Positions 32,873 to 42,432 of a stretch of DNA of 64,000 nucleotides are shown piece after piece; positions within the stretch are counted from its first letter, which is position 1, and every line of letters starts with the position of its first letter. The notes beneath the pieces were generated by a model that saw only the letters and a program-made list of their open reading frames with translations, had not been told where the DNA came from and did not search any database. Both the position numbers and the translations under genes were made by a program. Source of the stretch: Bacteroidota bacterium (GTDB taxonomy: Bacteria; Bacteroidota; Bacteroidia; Flavobacteriales; Schleiferiaceae); the NCBI GenBank assembly GCA_003385605.1, contig QQUU01000004.1:26628-90627 (forward strand), given 5' to 3'.

Positions 32873-35800
32873 GTGAAAAAACTTCTACTCCTATTTATGT
32901 CAGTTTTTGCTCTGGGAGCAAATGCACAGACATACTGTTCGCCGACCTACACCTTGGGTTGTACCTACGGCGATGACATCAACGATGTATATATCGGAAC
33001 CTTCTCTGATACAGCTACTGGCTGTTCGACAGGTAACTACTACGTGGCAACTTCTGATACAATTTACATTCAGCAGACGGCGCCTACCTCCGTTGAATTC
33101 ACTTCAAACTACTCTACGCAGTACTTTGCAATCTGGGGCGACTGGAACAATGACGGCGATTGGGACGACGCTGGAGAGCACCTTTGGTCTTCTTCCACGA
33201 ACCAGTGGAACGGTAATGTGGAATCAATCACTATCCCTTCTACGGTATCGCTCGGTTCTTACCGCATGCGCATTCGTTCAAACTATTCTGCCGCCATTTC
33301 AGCTACAGAAAGCTGTTCGAGCATGTCGTACGGTGAGGTGCACGATTACACAGTGACGGTAACCGCCCCACCGGCGTGTCCAGCACCGACTTTCGCAAGC
33401 ATCAGTGCTTCGGATTCATCGGCGACGTTGACTTGGAATTCAAACGACACAACCTTTGTTGTTGAATACGGTACTTCTGGATTCGTGAACGGCCTCGGAC
33501 TTCAAGTGACAGTAAACGACACGTTTGCTACAATCACTGGTTTGAGCTCAAACACTGCTTATGATTTCTACATCAAAACAGATTGTACAGCAGATACAAA
33601 CGGGTACAGCACGAACGTTGGACCGTTCTTCGTGAAGACGTTGTGTACTTCGGTAAGTACGCCGCTTTACGAGAGCTTTGATACAGATTCAACGGGCGGA
33701 TTCTCAAATCCAAACGCTCCTTCTTGTTGGTACTATGCTGAGAATTCAGGTGCTGCGGGGTATGGATACATTACCGGTTCTTCTTGGAGCTTAAGCCCTC
33801 ACACAGGTACTCAGATGTATTACCTCTACAACAGTTTTGATTCAGCGGTTGAGGCATTAATCAGCCCTGCTATTATCGGTCTAGACAGCGGTACGAAGCA
33901 GATGGACATCTACATGGCGAGTACAGGCTGGTCTTCAGGTAATGATGTTATCGTAGGTACTGTCAGTAGCCCTACAGGTTTGAGCAATTTCAACGCAATT
34001 GATACTATTAGTGTGCCTAACGGTGCGACGTGGAACATGTACACTGTGTACTTCGATGCAAATGCTGGGTACAACATGAGCGACGATCACATTGCCATCA
34101 TTTCAACAACTACGAATACCTATACTGCGGTATACCTCGATGAAATCACCATCAAAGACGCTCCGCAATGTTTGCCGCCTTCGGCAATTAGTGTGGGTTC
34201 TATTGGGGCCGATTCTGCCGAGGTCAACTTCACTGCAAATGGTATTACTACCTATCTCGAATACGGTCCAGTAGGCTTTGTTCCGGATTTCCAACAGAGT
34301 ACTGGAACGCTTGTTACAGCGTCTTCATCACCGCATTGGTTAACCGGTCTTGATACAAACACGTCTTACGATGTGTATGTCTACCAAATGTGTGCGGACA
34401 GTACAGTGAGTCCAGCCTTTGGTCCTGCTACCTTTAAGACACTGCAGTGTGCTCCAGCCGATATGTGTTCTTTCGATATCGAATTAACAGATAGCTACGG
34501 TGACGGTTGGAACGGTGCAGAGGTTCAGGTTTTAAATTCTGCTGGTGGTGTTGAATACACTTTAGGTTCAGCATTTACTACTGGCTCAACTTACACAGAA
34601 ACCATCATGGTATGTACAGGCGAAACATTCACTATCTCGGTAAGTACGGCTGGTTCGTATCCAAGTGAGATTGGTTTAAATGTTCTTTCAAGCGGTTCAA
34701 TTGTCGCTTCTTATTCAAACTCTACGTCTACTACAGTAGGTACTCAGATGGCACAGTTTACAGCTTCTTGTAATACGGCTTGTCCAACACCAACGAACTT
34801 GACGTACGTAGCAGGAAAGAACGATGCGACCTTCACTTTTGATCAGAATGGTGGCTCTGCAACGTACGTGTACGAGTGGGGTCCAGTAGGATTTGCCCAA
34901 TCTACAGGTCTTGTTTCAAGCAATATTGATTCAACTACAAGTAATACATTCTCTATCTCCGGTTTGAGTGCAGCGACGTGTTACGATGTATTCGTAATCG
35001 GAAACTGTGGTACTAGCGGAGTGAGCGACACATTGGGTCCATTGACCTTCTGTACCAACCTCTGTGATACGACAGATTTGTGTACTTGGACCATGAGCAT
35101 GTACGATTCATGGGGCGATGGATGGAACGGTGCTGAAGTTCAAGTATTGTACAACGGTGTCTTCGGTCAGTCCTTTACATTCTTAACAGGCGATTCGTCT
35201 ATTGTAGACTTCCAAGTATGTAGTGGAACGCAAATCACAGTAGTGAACAGTGCTGCGGGATCGTACCCGTCTGAAGTAAGCTATGTGCTTTCAAATGCTT
35301 CGGGTAATCAGAGTACTTCTGTGAGTACAGGTAACTTCGCAGTGGGTGTTCAAGATACCTTGGTTGCGAACTGTGTTACCGTTTCTTGTCCAATGCCGTC
35401 TAACTTAACCAACACGAACATTGGCGCTACAACGGCTGACATTTCTTGGACAGGTGGTACAGGTACTTTCTTGTACGAATACCGTGCTCAAGGAACCACT
35501 ACGGGACCTATGCTAAGCGGAACGTCAACTGCAGCAACAGCTTCTTTAATGGGGCTAATGCCATCTACTACGTACGATTTCTACGTGAAAGAAGCTTGTG
35601 CTCCAGGCGATACGTCGATGACTATGTACCATGTATTTACCACAGATTCTTGTGCGGCCATTACATTGGGTAACCCGCAGTTCAACGTGGATAGCGTGAA
35701 TGCTACAGCGGCAGCATTGACCTTTAACTGGAACAGCGCAAACACGACCGGATTCAATATTTCATTCGGTGACGGAAACTCGGCTACGGGTACAGGCGGT

Positions 35801-36184
35801 ACAGTTTCACACTCATACACGGCTAACGGCACGTACTCAGTTACATTAACGGTCTACAGCGATTGTGATACTGCAAGCAAGACCTTTAATGTACAGGTGG
35901 GTACTATCGGTATTGAAGACAACGCTGGAATTACAGCCTTGATGATTTACCCGAACCCAACACAAGGTTTGGTAACCATCGACGGTGAGATTTCACACAG
36001 TGCTGAGGTAAGCATTCGAATTATTAACTACTTGGGTCAGGAGATCCTCGTGGACCAATTCGACCCTACTTCTTCGGTCCTAAGCAAAACGTATGACCTG
36101 AGTGCAGCTGCGGCCGGCGCTTATCTCATCGAGGTAGCAACGGATAGAGGCGTAGTACAGAAATCAATTATTGTTCGCCACTAA
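32873..36184 (+). CDS. Large modular T9SS-secreted protein (GEVED, FN3, PKD)
   Basis: 1103 residues. Signal peptide (KKLLLLFMSVFALGANA), a GEVED domain (AIWGDWNNDGDWDDAGEH ... YGEVHDYTV), then fibronectin-III-like domains each opened by a C-P/C-L-P motif. A lectin-like jelly-roll stretch lies at about 260-420. Two near-identical YGDGWNGAEVQVL modules sit at about 528 and 736, a PKD domain (SFGDGNSATG) near 960, and a type A T9SS tail from YPNPTQGLVTIDGE. Start GTG. It is likely a cell-surface adhesin or matrix component; the repeated DGWNGAEV modules resemble domains of protein-convertase-like secreted proteins of unknown ligand. Stop overlaps the convergent comF stop by four bases. Confidence 0.88.
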   Translation: MKKLLLLFMSVFALGANAQTYCSPTYTLGCTYGDDINDVYIGTFSDTATGCSTGNYYVATSDTIYIQQTAPTSVEFTSNYSTQYFAIWGDWNNDGDWDDAGEHLWSSSTNQWNGNVESITIPSTVSLGSYRMRIRSNYSAAISATESCSSMSYGEVHDYTVTVTAPPACPAPTFASISASDSSATLTWNSNDTTFVVEYGTSGFVNGLGLQVTVNDTFATITGLSSNTAYDFYIKTDCTADTNGYSTNVGPFFVKTLCTSVSTPLYESFDTDSTGGFSNPNAPSCWYYAENSGAAGYGYITGSSWSLSPHTGTQMYYLYNSFDSAVEALISPAIIGLDSGTKQMDIYMASTGWSSGNDVIVGTVSSPTGLSNFNAIDTISVPNGATWNMYTVYFDANAGYNMSDDHIAIISTTTNTYTAVYLDEITIKDAPQCLPPSAISVGSIGADSAEVNFTANGITTYLEYGPVGFVPDFQQSTGTLVTASSSPHWLTGLDTNTSYDVYVYQMCADSTVSPAFGPATFKTLQCAPADMCSFDIELTDSYGDGWNGAEVQVLNSAGGVEYTLGSAFTTGSTYTETIMVCTGETFTISVSTAGSYPSEIGLNVLSSGSIVASYSNSTSTTVGTQMAQFTASCNTACPTPTNLTYVAGKNDATFTFDQNGGSATYVYEWGPVGFAQSTGLVSSNIDSTTSNTFSISGLSAATCYDVFVIGNCGTSGVSDTLGPLTFCTNLCDTTDLCTWTMSMYDSWGDGWNGAEVQVLYNGVFGQSFTFLTGDSSIVDFQVCSGTQITVVNSAAGSYPSEVSYVLSNASGNQSTSVSTGNFAVGVQDTLVANCVTVSCPMPSNLTNTNIGATTADISWTGGTGTFLYEYRAQGTTTGPMLSGTSTAATASLMGLMPSTTYDFYVKEACAPGDTSMTMYHVFTTDSCAAITLGNPQFNVDSVNATAAALTFNWNSANTTGFNISFGDGNSATGTGGTVSHSYTANGTYSVTLTVYSDCDTASKTFNVQVGTIGIEDNAGITALMIYPNPTQGLVTIDGEISHSAEVSIRIINYLGQEILVDQFDPTSSVLSKTYDLSAAAAGAYLIEVATDRGVVQKSIIVRH

Positions 36185-36864
36185 ACCTCTAAGGCTAGTG
36201 CGAGCAAATGCAAGGGCTGCTCGGGGAATACTTCCCGAACGACCTCTGCAGCATAAAGTAACGTCGACCCGGTAGTCACCGTATCGTCGATAAGTACAAG
36301 CAGCGCATCCCGCGGGATGCGCTGCTTTATTTTTTGGCGCACTCGCAAGCTCCCGCGCGGGTTGGTCCAGCGCTCAAAGGGATCTACCTCAATTTGACTC
36401 TTACGGTGCGCGTGCTTTTCGAGCAACAGCGCTACTGTAGCCCGATATCCACGTTCAGTTAACTTTCTCAGACACCCTTGGGCTAATCCTTCGCTTTGGT
36501 TGTAACCGCGGCGTCTACGCCGCCTTTTTGAAACGGGCATGGGCACAAGGACGATGTCTATATGTGCAGACGCTATGGCGGGCGCTAGAAAATGGTATCC
36601 AAGATGTCGTGCCATTCGAGGATGGCCCCCATACTTGAGGTTGTGACAGAGTGTACTCACTGAAGGGCAATTGATCAGCACAGCGCTAAATTGGGCTTCG
36701 ATGGTTGACGATATTCGTTCTAGACGCTGGCGTTCGAGAAACGAACACCTCGGTTGTGCGGCCAAACATAATTGGCATACGCTTTGCTCTTCAGGTCGAA
36801 GAAGGTCTTCACAAAGAAGGCAATGATTGGGAAAGACGAGGCTTGTTAAAAAACTTAGCATCAT
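36181..36864 (-). CDS. comF: ComF family phosphoribosyltransferase-like protein
   Basis: 227 residues starting MMLSFLTSLVFPNHC: a zinc-ribbon-like N-terminus (CLLC ... CQLC ... CSF), NLKYGGHPRMARHLG, VPMPVSKRRRRRRGYNQSE, and a PRPP-type loop LIDDTVTTGSTLLYAAE. This is the ComF/GntX arrangement, linked with DNA uptake and recombination although its reaction is unsettled. The start at 36864 (tandem ATG codons) fits the family better than an upstream one that would add 19 unrelated residues. It is divergent from the coiled-coil gene. Confidence 0.9.
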   Translation of the reverse strand: MMLSFLTSLVFPNHCLLCEDLLRPEEQSVCQLCLAAQPRCSFLERQRLERISSTIEAQFSAVLINCPSVSTLCHNLKYGGHPRMARHLGYHFLAPAIASAHIDIVLVPMPVSKRRRRRRGYNQSEGLAQGCLRKLTERGYRATVALLLEKHAHRKSQIEVDPFERWTNPRGSLRVRQKIKQRIPRDALLVLIDDTVTTGSTLLYAAEVVREVFPEQPLHLLALALEV

Positions 36865-36930
36865 TTTAATAAGAGATATGCTGAGATTGAGGTAGTTTCG
36901 TTGTAATAGAAGATAAATCAAAAAGGAGCG

Positions 36931-37818
36931 ATGAGTTCAGAAGGAAACAAAGGGAGATCAGGATTAGTAATTGGCCTATTGGCCGTAGCGGTACTTGCAT
37001 TGGGTGTATTGCTGTATTTACGCAGTGAAGAGAAGCATGCATTAGAGTTAGACAAGCAAGAATTGACCGTAGAACTAAGTGGTTTGAAGGAAGATTTAAT
37101 GGGTCAGATTGGCGAAAACGACAGCCTCAATTCATTCATTGAGACTGAGACAGCACGCCTAGGCTTGTTGATCGACAGCATCAACGCAGTGAATGTTGAC
37201 AACAAAAAACAATTAACAAACTACCGTTACCGCTTGAGCAGCTTGAAGAAGCAGAACGCGGAGTTGGTAGAACAACTAGATAGCACCAACGAAGCTTATG
37301 CAGCACTTAAGATGCGTGAGCAGATGGTGGCAGATAGCTTGAACTCAGCGATCACTGCAAACCAAGCGCTTTCTGGTCAGAACAGTGCACTTTCAAACAC
37401 TGTAGCAAAAGGAAAGCAGCTTGTTATTGCTGCATCTTCAGCGACAGCAGCACGTATTACCAAAAGCGGTAAAGAGCGCAGAACAAAGCGTGCGAAGAAA
37501 ACAGACCGTGTGAACGTTTGTATTACTATTGCTAAGAACCGCATCGCAGATTCTGGCGAGCGCACGTTGTACGTGAAGCTCTTTGCGCCGAATGGTAAGG
37601 ACGTGGATGCACCAGAAAACAACAAAGCAGTTGTTGGTGGTGTAAACAGCGGCTACAACGGTATGGCTAAGGTGAACTTCCAAGGTGAAGCTATGGACGT
37701 GTGTATTGCTGCGAACAGAGCGACTGACGCACCTGTTGTATTAGAACCAGGAATCTACACTGCAGCCATTATGACCGACTCTTACGTGTTGGGTACGGTA
37801 GCAGTAGAATTGAAATAA
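36931..37818 (+). CDS. Membrane-anchored coiled-coil protein
   Basis: 295 residues: a single membrane segment (LVIGLLAVAVLALGVLLYL, about 12-30), a long coiled coil to about residue 165 with heptad-like Leu spacing, a basic stretch (KSGKERRTKRAKKTDR) and a C-terminal beta-rich domain (RVNVCITIAKNRI ... RTLYVKLFAPNGKDV). A Shine-Dalgarno-like GGAG lies just upstream. No named family. The next gene, an OmpA lipoprotein with its own coiled coil, starts four bases after the stop, so the two may link inner and outer membranes or peptidoglycan, by inference. Confidence 0.78.
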   Translation: MSSEGNKGRSGLVIGLLAVAVLALGVLLYLRSEEKHALELDKQELTVELSGLKEDLMGQIGENDSLNSFIETETARLGLLIDSINAVNVDNKKQLTNYRYRLSSLKKQNAELVEQLDSTNEAYAALKMREQMVADSLNSAITANQALSGQNSALSNTVAKGKQLVIAASSATAARITKSGKERRTKRAKKTDRVNVCITIAKNRIADSGERTLYVKLFAPNGKDVDAPENNKAVVGGVNSGYNGMAKVNFQGEAMDVCIAANRATDAPVVLEPGIYTAAIMTDSYVLGTVAVELK

Positions 37819-37822
37819 TACC

Positions 37823-38785
37823 ATGAAGAAGCTATTCATTTTTGCACTTCTTGGTGCGCTTACTACCTCGTGTGTGAGCACCAAAGTGCACAAGACCTTA
37901 CAAGAGAAGTACGATCTTCTTTCGAACGAAGCCGATCAGCTTCGTCAAAAGAGCGAAATGCGTGCAGCCGAGAATTCAGAACTCGAGCGCACCTTGGGAG
38001 AAGTGCGTCGTGAGGTGAATCAGCTTCAGGAGGATACCACGGCGAAGTTTGACGAGCTGCGCGCTTTGCAGACCAAATACGACCGCTTGTCTAAGCAGTA
38101 CGATTACTTGCTAGACAACAACAGTACGCTCATCGCTGCGAGCGCTCGTGAAAACAAAGCATTGATGGACGAGTTGAGCACTATCCAAAGCCGCTTGCAA
38201 GCGAAGGAAGATAGCCTCAACACAGAACGTCGTGCCTTGGAAAAAGGACAGCGTCGTGTTGCAGAGCTCGAAGGCGTTATTCGTCGTCAAGACAGCACAG
38301 TAAATTACGTTCGTCAGAAGGTTGCAGATGCTTTATTGGGCTTTACCGGCAAGGGACTTACGGTCAATATGCGTGATGGCAAAGTCTACGTGAGTCTTGA
38401 AAACAGCCTGCTCTTTGCGCCAGGTTCTTGGAGTGTTGCGGCAAACGGACAAGTTGCTTTGGAAAACCTTGCTCGAGTCCTCGCAGACAATGAGGAGATT
38501 AGTATTCTTGTCGAGGGACATACGGACGATGATCCGTACCGTGGACAGAGTCAGGTGAAAGACAACTGGGATTTAAGTGTGATGCGCGCCACGAATGTGG
38601 TAAAGATTTTGACGAAAAATGCAGGTCTTGATCCGCAACGAATCACAGCCGCTGGACGTGGTGAGTTTGTGCCGTTGGTAGAAAATACTTCAGCGAGCAA
38701 CAAGGCCATCAACCGTCGTACGGAGATTATCCTAACACCAGATTTAACAGAGCTTGCAAACCTGCTAGATGGAGCAGGCGAGTAA
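37823..38785 (+). CDS. OmpA-family lipoprotein with coiled coil
   Basis: 320 residues: lipobox TTSC near residue 17, a coiled-coil stretch from about 25 to 155 rich in Glu/Arg/Gln, then an OmpA/MotB peptidoglycan-binding domain with SILVEGHTDDDPYRG, DLSVMRATNVVKIL, RITAAGRGEF and NRRTEIIL. It would be anchored in the outer membrane and grip peptidoglycan. Co-transcribed with the coiled-coil membrane protein upstream. Confidence 0.92.
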   Translation: MKKLFIFALLGALTTSCVSTKVHKTLQEKYDLLSNEADQLRQKSEMRAAENSELERTLGEVRREVNQLQEDTTAKFDELRALQTKYDRLSKQYDYLLDNNSTLIAASARENKALMDELSTIQSRLQAKEDSLNTERRALEKGQRRVAELEGVIRRQDSTVNYVRQKVADALLGFTGKGLTVNMRDGKVYVSLENSLLFAPGSWSVAANGQVALENLARVLADNEEISILVEGHTDDDPYRGQSQVKDNWDLSVMRATNVVKILTKNAGLDPQRITAAGRGEFVPLVENTSASNKAINRRTEIILTPDLTELANLLDGAGE

Positions 38786-38794
38786 TAGCACTAC

Positions 38795-40147
38795 TTAGAA
38801 TTGGGCACGGACCAATTCTTCAATTCTTTTCAATCCCACTATGGCAATGTCGTAGTGGGATTTTTCTATTTGGTGGTGACCGCTTACATAGATGCGTTCG
38901 AACCCAAGCTTTTCTGCCTCTCGGATGCGCTGTTCCACTTTAGTCACCGGTCTAACTTCACCAGTTAAGCCAACTTCCGCTGCAAAACATACCTTGCCCG
39001 AGATAGGTTCGTCAGCATTCGAGCTAAGAATAGCTGCAATCACTGCCAAATCCAATGCAGGGTCGTCCACGCGCAAACCACCCGTGATGTTCAAAAAGAC
39101 GTCCTTTTGTCCCAATCGGAACCCACAACGCTTTTCCAAAACAGCCAATAGCATGTTCAATCGGCGCGTATCAAAACCCGTCGTAGAACGCTGGGGAGTC
39201 CCGTAAACTGCGGTAGAACACAACGCTTGTAGCTCTAACAACATAGGGCGAACGCCCTCCAATAACACGGCTACAGCATTGCCGCTCAGTCCGTCGTGTT
39301 GCTTGGTCAATAACAAGTCACTTGGATTTGCTACCCCTTGCAAGCCGGCTTGCTCCATGGTGTACAATCCAATCTCATGGGTAGAGCCAAACCTATTCTT
39401 GTGAGCTCTAAGGATGCGATACAACAGGTTTGGGTCGCCTTCAAACTGAAGAACAACGTCCACCATGTGTTCCAATATCTTCGGACCTGCTATGCTTCCT
39501 TCCTTATTGATGTGTCCAATCAAGAGGACCGGTGTGCCTGTTTCTTTCGCGTAACGAATGAAGCTTGCCGCACTTTCTCTAATCTGAGCTACCGAGCCTG
39601 GTGTACTTTCGACATGAGGCACGTGAAGGGTCTGTATGGAATCAACAACCACAAGGTGCGGTCGCATAGTTTTCAAATGGTTGAAAATGGCCTCCGTTTT
39701 GGTTTCACTTAAAAGGAACAATTCACTTTCCGTCCTGCCAATTCTTTCCGCTCTCAGCTTAATCTGGGATGGACTTTCCTCACCACTGATATAGGCTACA
39801 GTTCCACTGAACTTCAGCGCCATCTGCAAAAGCAAGGTACTCTTACCAATACCGGGTTCACCGCCTAATAAGACTACTGATCCAGGTACAATACCGCCGC
39901 CCAATACTCTTGAAAATTCTTCGTCGCGAATGGGAAAACGTTGTACTGTCGTGTGTTCAACCTCGTCAATTTTAAGAGGCCTGCTAGAAGCATTATCACC
40001 GCTCCACGCTCGTGGGTCGGGTTTGCTTTTTGTCTGAGTTTCCTCCACGAGCGTGTTCCACTCCTTACACCCTTGGCATTGCCCCATCCATTTAGAATGT
40101 TCGGTGCCACATTTGGTACAGATAAAGACGCTTCTACTTTTTGCCAT
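38795..40147 (-). CDS. radA: DNA repair protein RadA
   Basis: 450 residues: N-terminal zinc finger with Cys10, Cys13, Cys24 and Cys27 (FICTKCG ... GQCQGC), a RecA-like ATPase with Walker A GGEPGIGKST, the RadA-specific KNRFGST motif and a C-terminal Lon-protease-like domain (AVYGTPQRSTTGFDTRRL, FLNITGGLRVDDPALDLA). It promotes branch migration in recombination. It is first on the minus strand after the OmpA gene end and follows the flippase-like gene by five bases. Confidence 0.97.
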   Translation of the reverse strand: MAKSRSVFICTKCGTEHSKWMGQCQGCKEWNTLVEETQTKSKPDPRAWSGDNASSRPLKIDEVEHTTVQRFPIRDEEFSRVLGGGIVPGSVVLLGGEPGIGKSTLLLQMALKFSGTVAYISGEESPSQIKLRAERIGRTESELFLLSETKTEAIFNHLKTMRPHLVVVDSIQTLHVPHVESTPGSVAQIRESAASFIRYAKETGTPVLLIGHINKEGSIAGPKILEHMVDVVLQFEGDPNLLYRILRAHKNRFGSTHEIGLYTMEQAGLQGVANPSDLLLTKQHDGLSGNAVAVLLEGVRPMLLELQALCSTAVYGTPQRSTTGFDTRRLNMLLAVLEKRCGFRLGQKDVFLNITGGLRVDDPALDLAVIAAILSSNADEPISGKVCFAAEVGLTGEVRPVTKVEQRIREAEKLGFERIYVSGHHQIEKSHYDIAIVGLKRIEELVRAQF

Positions 40148-40152
40148 GGAGA

Positions 40153-41127
40153 TTATTTCTTCCTTGCAAAATACAGAATTAGCATGCCAATAACACCAGT
40201 TGCAATGAACATTAAACTGTTACCGCTATGGATGATGGTGGCATAGGCAGTTCCCAGTTCTGGTGAATAACCAATCACTGTGAGTGCTTTAGATACCAGG
40301 TAGTGGTAGGCACCAATTCCTCCAGGCACGGGGATGACGTATCCTAGGCCGGCAGCGACACTTACGTAGAATGCTTCAGAAAGCCCCAACGCTTCTAAGC
40401 CAGGGACAACCTTGAACCCAACGACAATAGTGGCCGTGTAGCACGTCCAAATCCCTACGCTATATGCCCAAAACAAGAATTTGTTGTCGACTTTTTGAAT
40501 GCTTCTTAAACCCTCAACAAGGCCTTTTATGAAGCCAATAACTCTTTGCGCGAAGCTCCATTGGGACCACATTTTACGGGTGCTCCAAAGTCCTATAAGC
40601 ACGAGTAAACCACCCACAATTAACCCGCTAATCAACGTTGGTGATAAGGAAGGCAGAGTGGCACCGCTTTGCGTCAAGAAAATGGAAAGTTGTTGCGCTT
40701 GGGTGATGACTGCGATTAAAAGTATGATGCCAAACATGAGAGTATCCACAACACGTTCGAGCACCACGGTTCCGAACAACTTGTCTATCGGAACGTCATC
40801 AGTTCGGTTAATGGCAGTACATCGGGCGACTTCACCCACTCTTGGGGTGACTAGGTTGACCAGGTAAGAAAACGCAACGGCCGCAATGGCATTGGCTGAG
40901 CTCACTTTATAGCCTAGAGAGGCTAAGAGCTGCACCCAACGGATGCCGCGGATAATGATGGCTATGAATCCAATACCAATAGCGATGAATAGCCCAAATC
41001 GATCCACCGACTGTATGTTGTTCCACAATTCGGTTGGGTTGGTGTTTTTGAATGTAAAATAGAGTAACAGTACGCCGATGCTTAAGAAAAGCACATACTG
41101 CAACACCTTTTTTACATGGGCCGTCAC
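40153..41127 (-). CDS. Flippase-like membrane protein (LPG synthase TM region family)
   Basis: 324 residues with about eight hydrophobic segments. The signatures RGIRWVQLLASLGY, NLVTPRVGEVARCTAINR, FGTVVLERVVDTLMFG and VIPVPGGIGAYHYLVSKAL match the UPF0104/lysylphosphatidylglycerol-synthase transmembrane family, now called flippase-like. It lacks the soluble aminoacyl-transferase domain, so lipid movement rather than synthesis is likely. GTG start at 41127 shares its G with the panD stop (TAGTG). Confidence 0.88.
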   Translation of the reverse strand: MTAHVKKVLQYVLFLSIGVLLLYFTFKNTNPTELWNNIQSVDRFGLFIAIGIGFIAIIIRGIRWVQLLASLGYKVSSANAIAAVAFSYLVNLVTPRVGEVARCTAINRTDDVPIDKLFGTVVLERVVDTLMFGIILLIAVITQAQQLSIFLTQSGATLPSLSPTLISGLIVGGLLVLIGLWSTRKMWSQWSFAQRVIGFIKGLVEGLRSIQKVDNKFLFWAYSVGIWTCYTATIVVGFKVVPGLEALGLSEAFYVSVAAGLGYVIPVPGGIGAYHYLVSKALTVIGYSPELGTAYATIIHSGNSLMFIATGVIGMLILYFARKK

Positions 41128-41477
41128 TATTTCAAGAGATTGGTTGATTCGTTCGGGAATACAATCTGAGGCTTAAACGTCTGTGCTTCTTCAGGAGTCA
41201 TTTGTGCATAAGCGATGATAATAACGACATCACCTTTTTGAACGCGACGCGCTGCCGGCCCATTCAACACAACACTTCCTGTACCGCTTCCTCCCGAGAT
41301 GGTGTAAGTGTCAAAACGCTCACCATTGTTGACGTTGACGATGTATACGCGTTCCCCTGGTATGATACCAGCAGCAGCCATTAAATCATCATCTAAAGTG
41401 ATAGAACCCACGTAATCAAGGTCAGCTCCTGTGACCTTTACGCGATGAATTTTACTCTTTACGACCTCTATTTGCAT
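41127..41477 (-). CDS. panD: Aspartate 1-decarboxylase
   Basis: 116 residues of the PanD family. The self-cleavage site lies in [12 protein letters not shown] between Gly24 and Ser25, producing the pyruvoyl group, and [30 protein letters not shown] complete the fold. It makes beta-alanine for pantothenate. It follows panC by 14 bases, so both steps of pantothenate supply share a transcript. Confidence 0.97.
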   Translation of the reverse strand: MQIEVVKSKIHRVKVTGADLDYVGSITLDDDLMAAAGIIPGERVYIVNVNNGERFDTYTISGGSGTGSVVLNGPAARRVQKGDVVIIIAYAQMTPEEAQTFKPQIVFPNESTNLLK

Positions 41478-41491
41478 GGCGCAAAAGTAGA

Positions 41492-42337
41492 TTAAAAAAG
41501 AGGAAGGTTATCGATAAGGCGAACTTTTCCGCACAGAACGGCAGCGAAGACTCTTGTCGGAACATTCAAATCGAAGCGCTCCACTGGAGTTAAGGTATTT
41601 GAGGCACTAAATTCTAAGTATTCCACCTCGAGGTGGTCAATGCTGTTGATGTTCTCAACGAGCTTTATCCGTTCTTTTTGAGGTATAGTGGTGTTAAAAT
41701 CCGTATCCGAAATCCACTGCGAAATAATGCGGTGTATCTCTTTGGCGGCACTTCGTTGTTCAGCGGATAAGCGGAGGTTACGACTGCTCATTGCCAGGCC
41801 GTCATCTTCGCGAAGTGTGGCACAGGCTATGATCTCTACGGGCCAATTCTCGTTCGCAACTACGTGCTTAATGATAGCGAGTTGCTGATAGTCCTTTTCA
41901 CCAAAAAATGCACGATCTGGACGGATGATTTCAAAGAATCGAGTAACTACCGTTGCCATTCCTTCAAAGTGACCAGGTCGTCCAGCGCCTTCCATAAAAG
42001 TGGCAAGAGCACCGAAATCGAAGTTGCGAGAATGCAGTCCGTTTGGGTACAAATCGTTTTGAGTAGGCAGGTATACAACTACCTTGCCCGTGGCGCGAAG
42101 AAGGGCTAAATCTTGCTCGAGGGTTGACGGGTACTTCTCTAAGTCCTCTGCATTGTTGAATTGGGTTGGGTTTACGTAAATACTAACTAGGGTATGATCG
42201 GCCATGGAAAGACTTTGCTCGACCAAGCTGATATGGCCCTGATGCAAGGCACCCATAGTTGGCACGAACCCAAGGGTTTGCCCACCAATCTGCGCTCGCC
42301 ACTCGTTTAATTCTAAAAGACTTCTTAAAACGGTCAT
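41492..42337 (-). CDS. panC: Pantothenate synthetase
   Basis: 281 residues: [19 protein letters not shown] carries the ATP-binding HxGH-type motif, [34 protein letters not shown], and [11 protein letters not shown] (KMSKS-like) are intact. It joins pantoate and beta-alanine using ATP. It leads the minus-strand run panC-panD-flippase-radA, with promoter box at 42357-42364, and faces the glycogen-synthase-like gene. Confidence 0.97.
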   Translation of the reverse strand: MTVLRSLLELNEWRAQIGGQTLGFVPTMGALHQGHISLVEQSLSMADHTLVSIYVNPTQFNNAEDLEKYPSTLEQDLALLRATGKVVVYLPTQNDLYPNGLHSRNFDFGALATFMEGAGRPGHFEGMATVVTRFFEIIRPDRAFFGEKDYQQLAIIKHVVANENWPVEIIACATLREDDGLAMSSRNLRLSAEQRSAAKEIHRIISQWISDTDFNTTIPQKERIKLVENINSIDHLEVEYLEFSASNTLTPVERFDLNVPTRVFAAVLCGKVRLIDNLPLF

Positions 42338-42356
42338 TTTGGGCTGTAAAAGAGCT

Positions 42357-42364
42357 CAAAACTA
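42357..42364 (-). promoter_or_regulatory. -7 box of panC run
   Basis: On the minus strand TAGTTTTG, exact TAnnTTTG match, 19 bases before the panC ATG. A TTG lies 22 bases further upstream. Confidence 0.5.
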
Positions 42365-42396
42365 GGCTATTCTTAGGAAAAAGCGCCAAAAAAAGG

Positions 42397-42404
42397 TATC
42401 TTTG
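42397..42404 (+). promoter_or_regulatory. -7 box of the glycogen-synthase-like gene
   Basis: TATCTTTG, exact match, 28 bases before ATG 42433. Back to back with the panC promoter. Confidence 0.55.
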
Positions 42405-42432
42405 CGAACTAGTTTAAAAACATCTAATCCGT

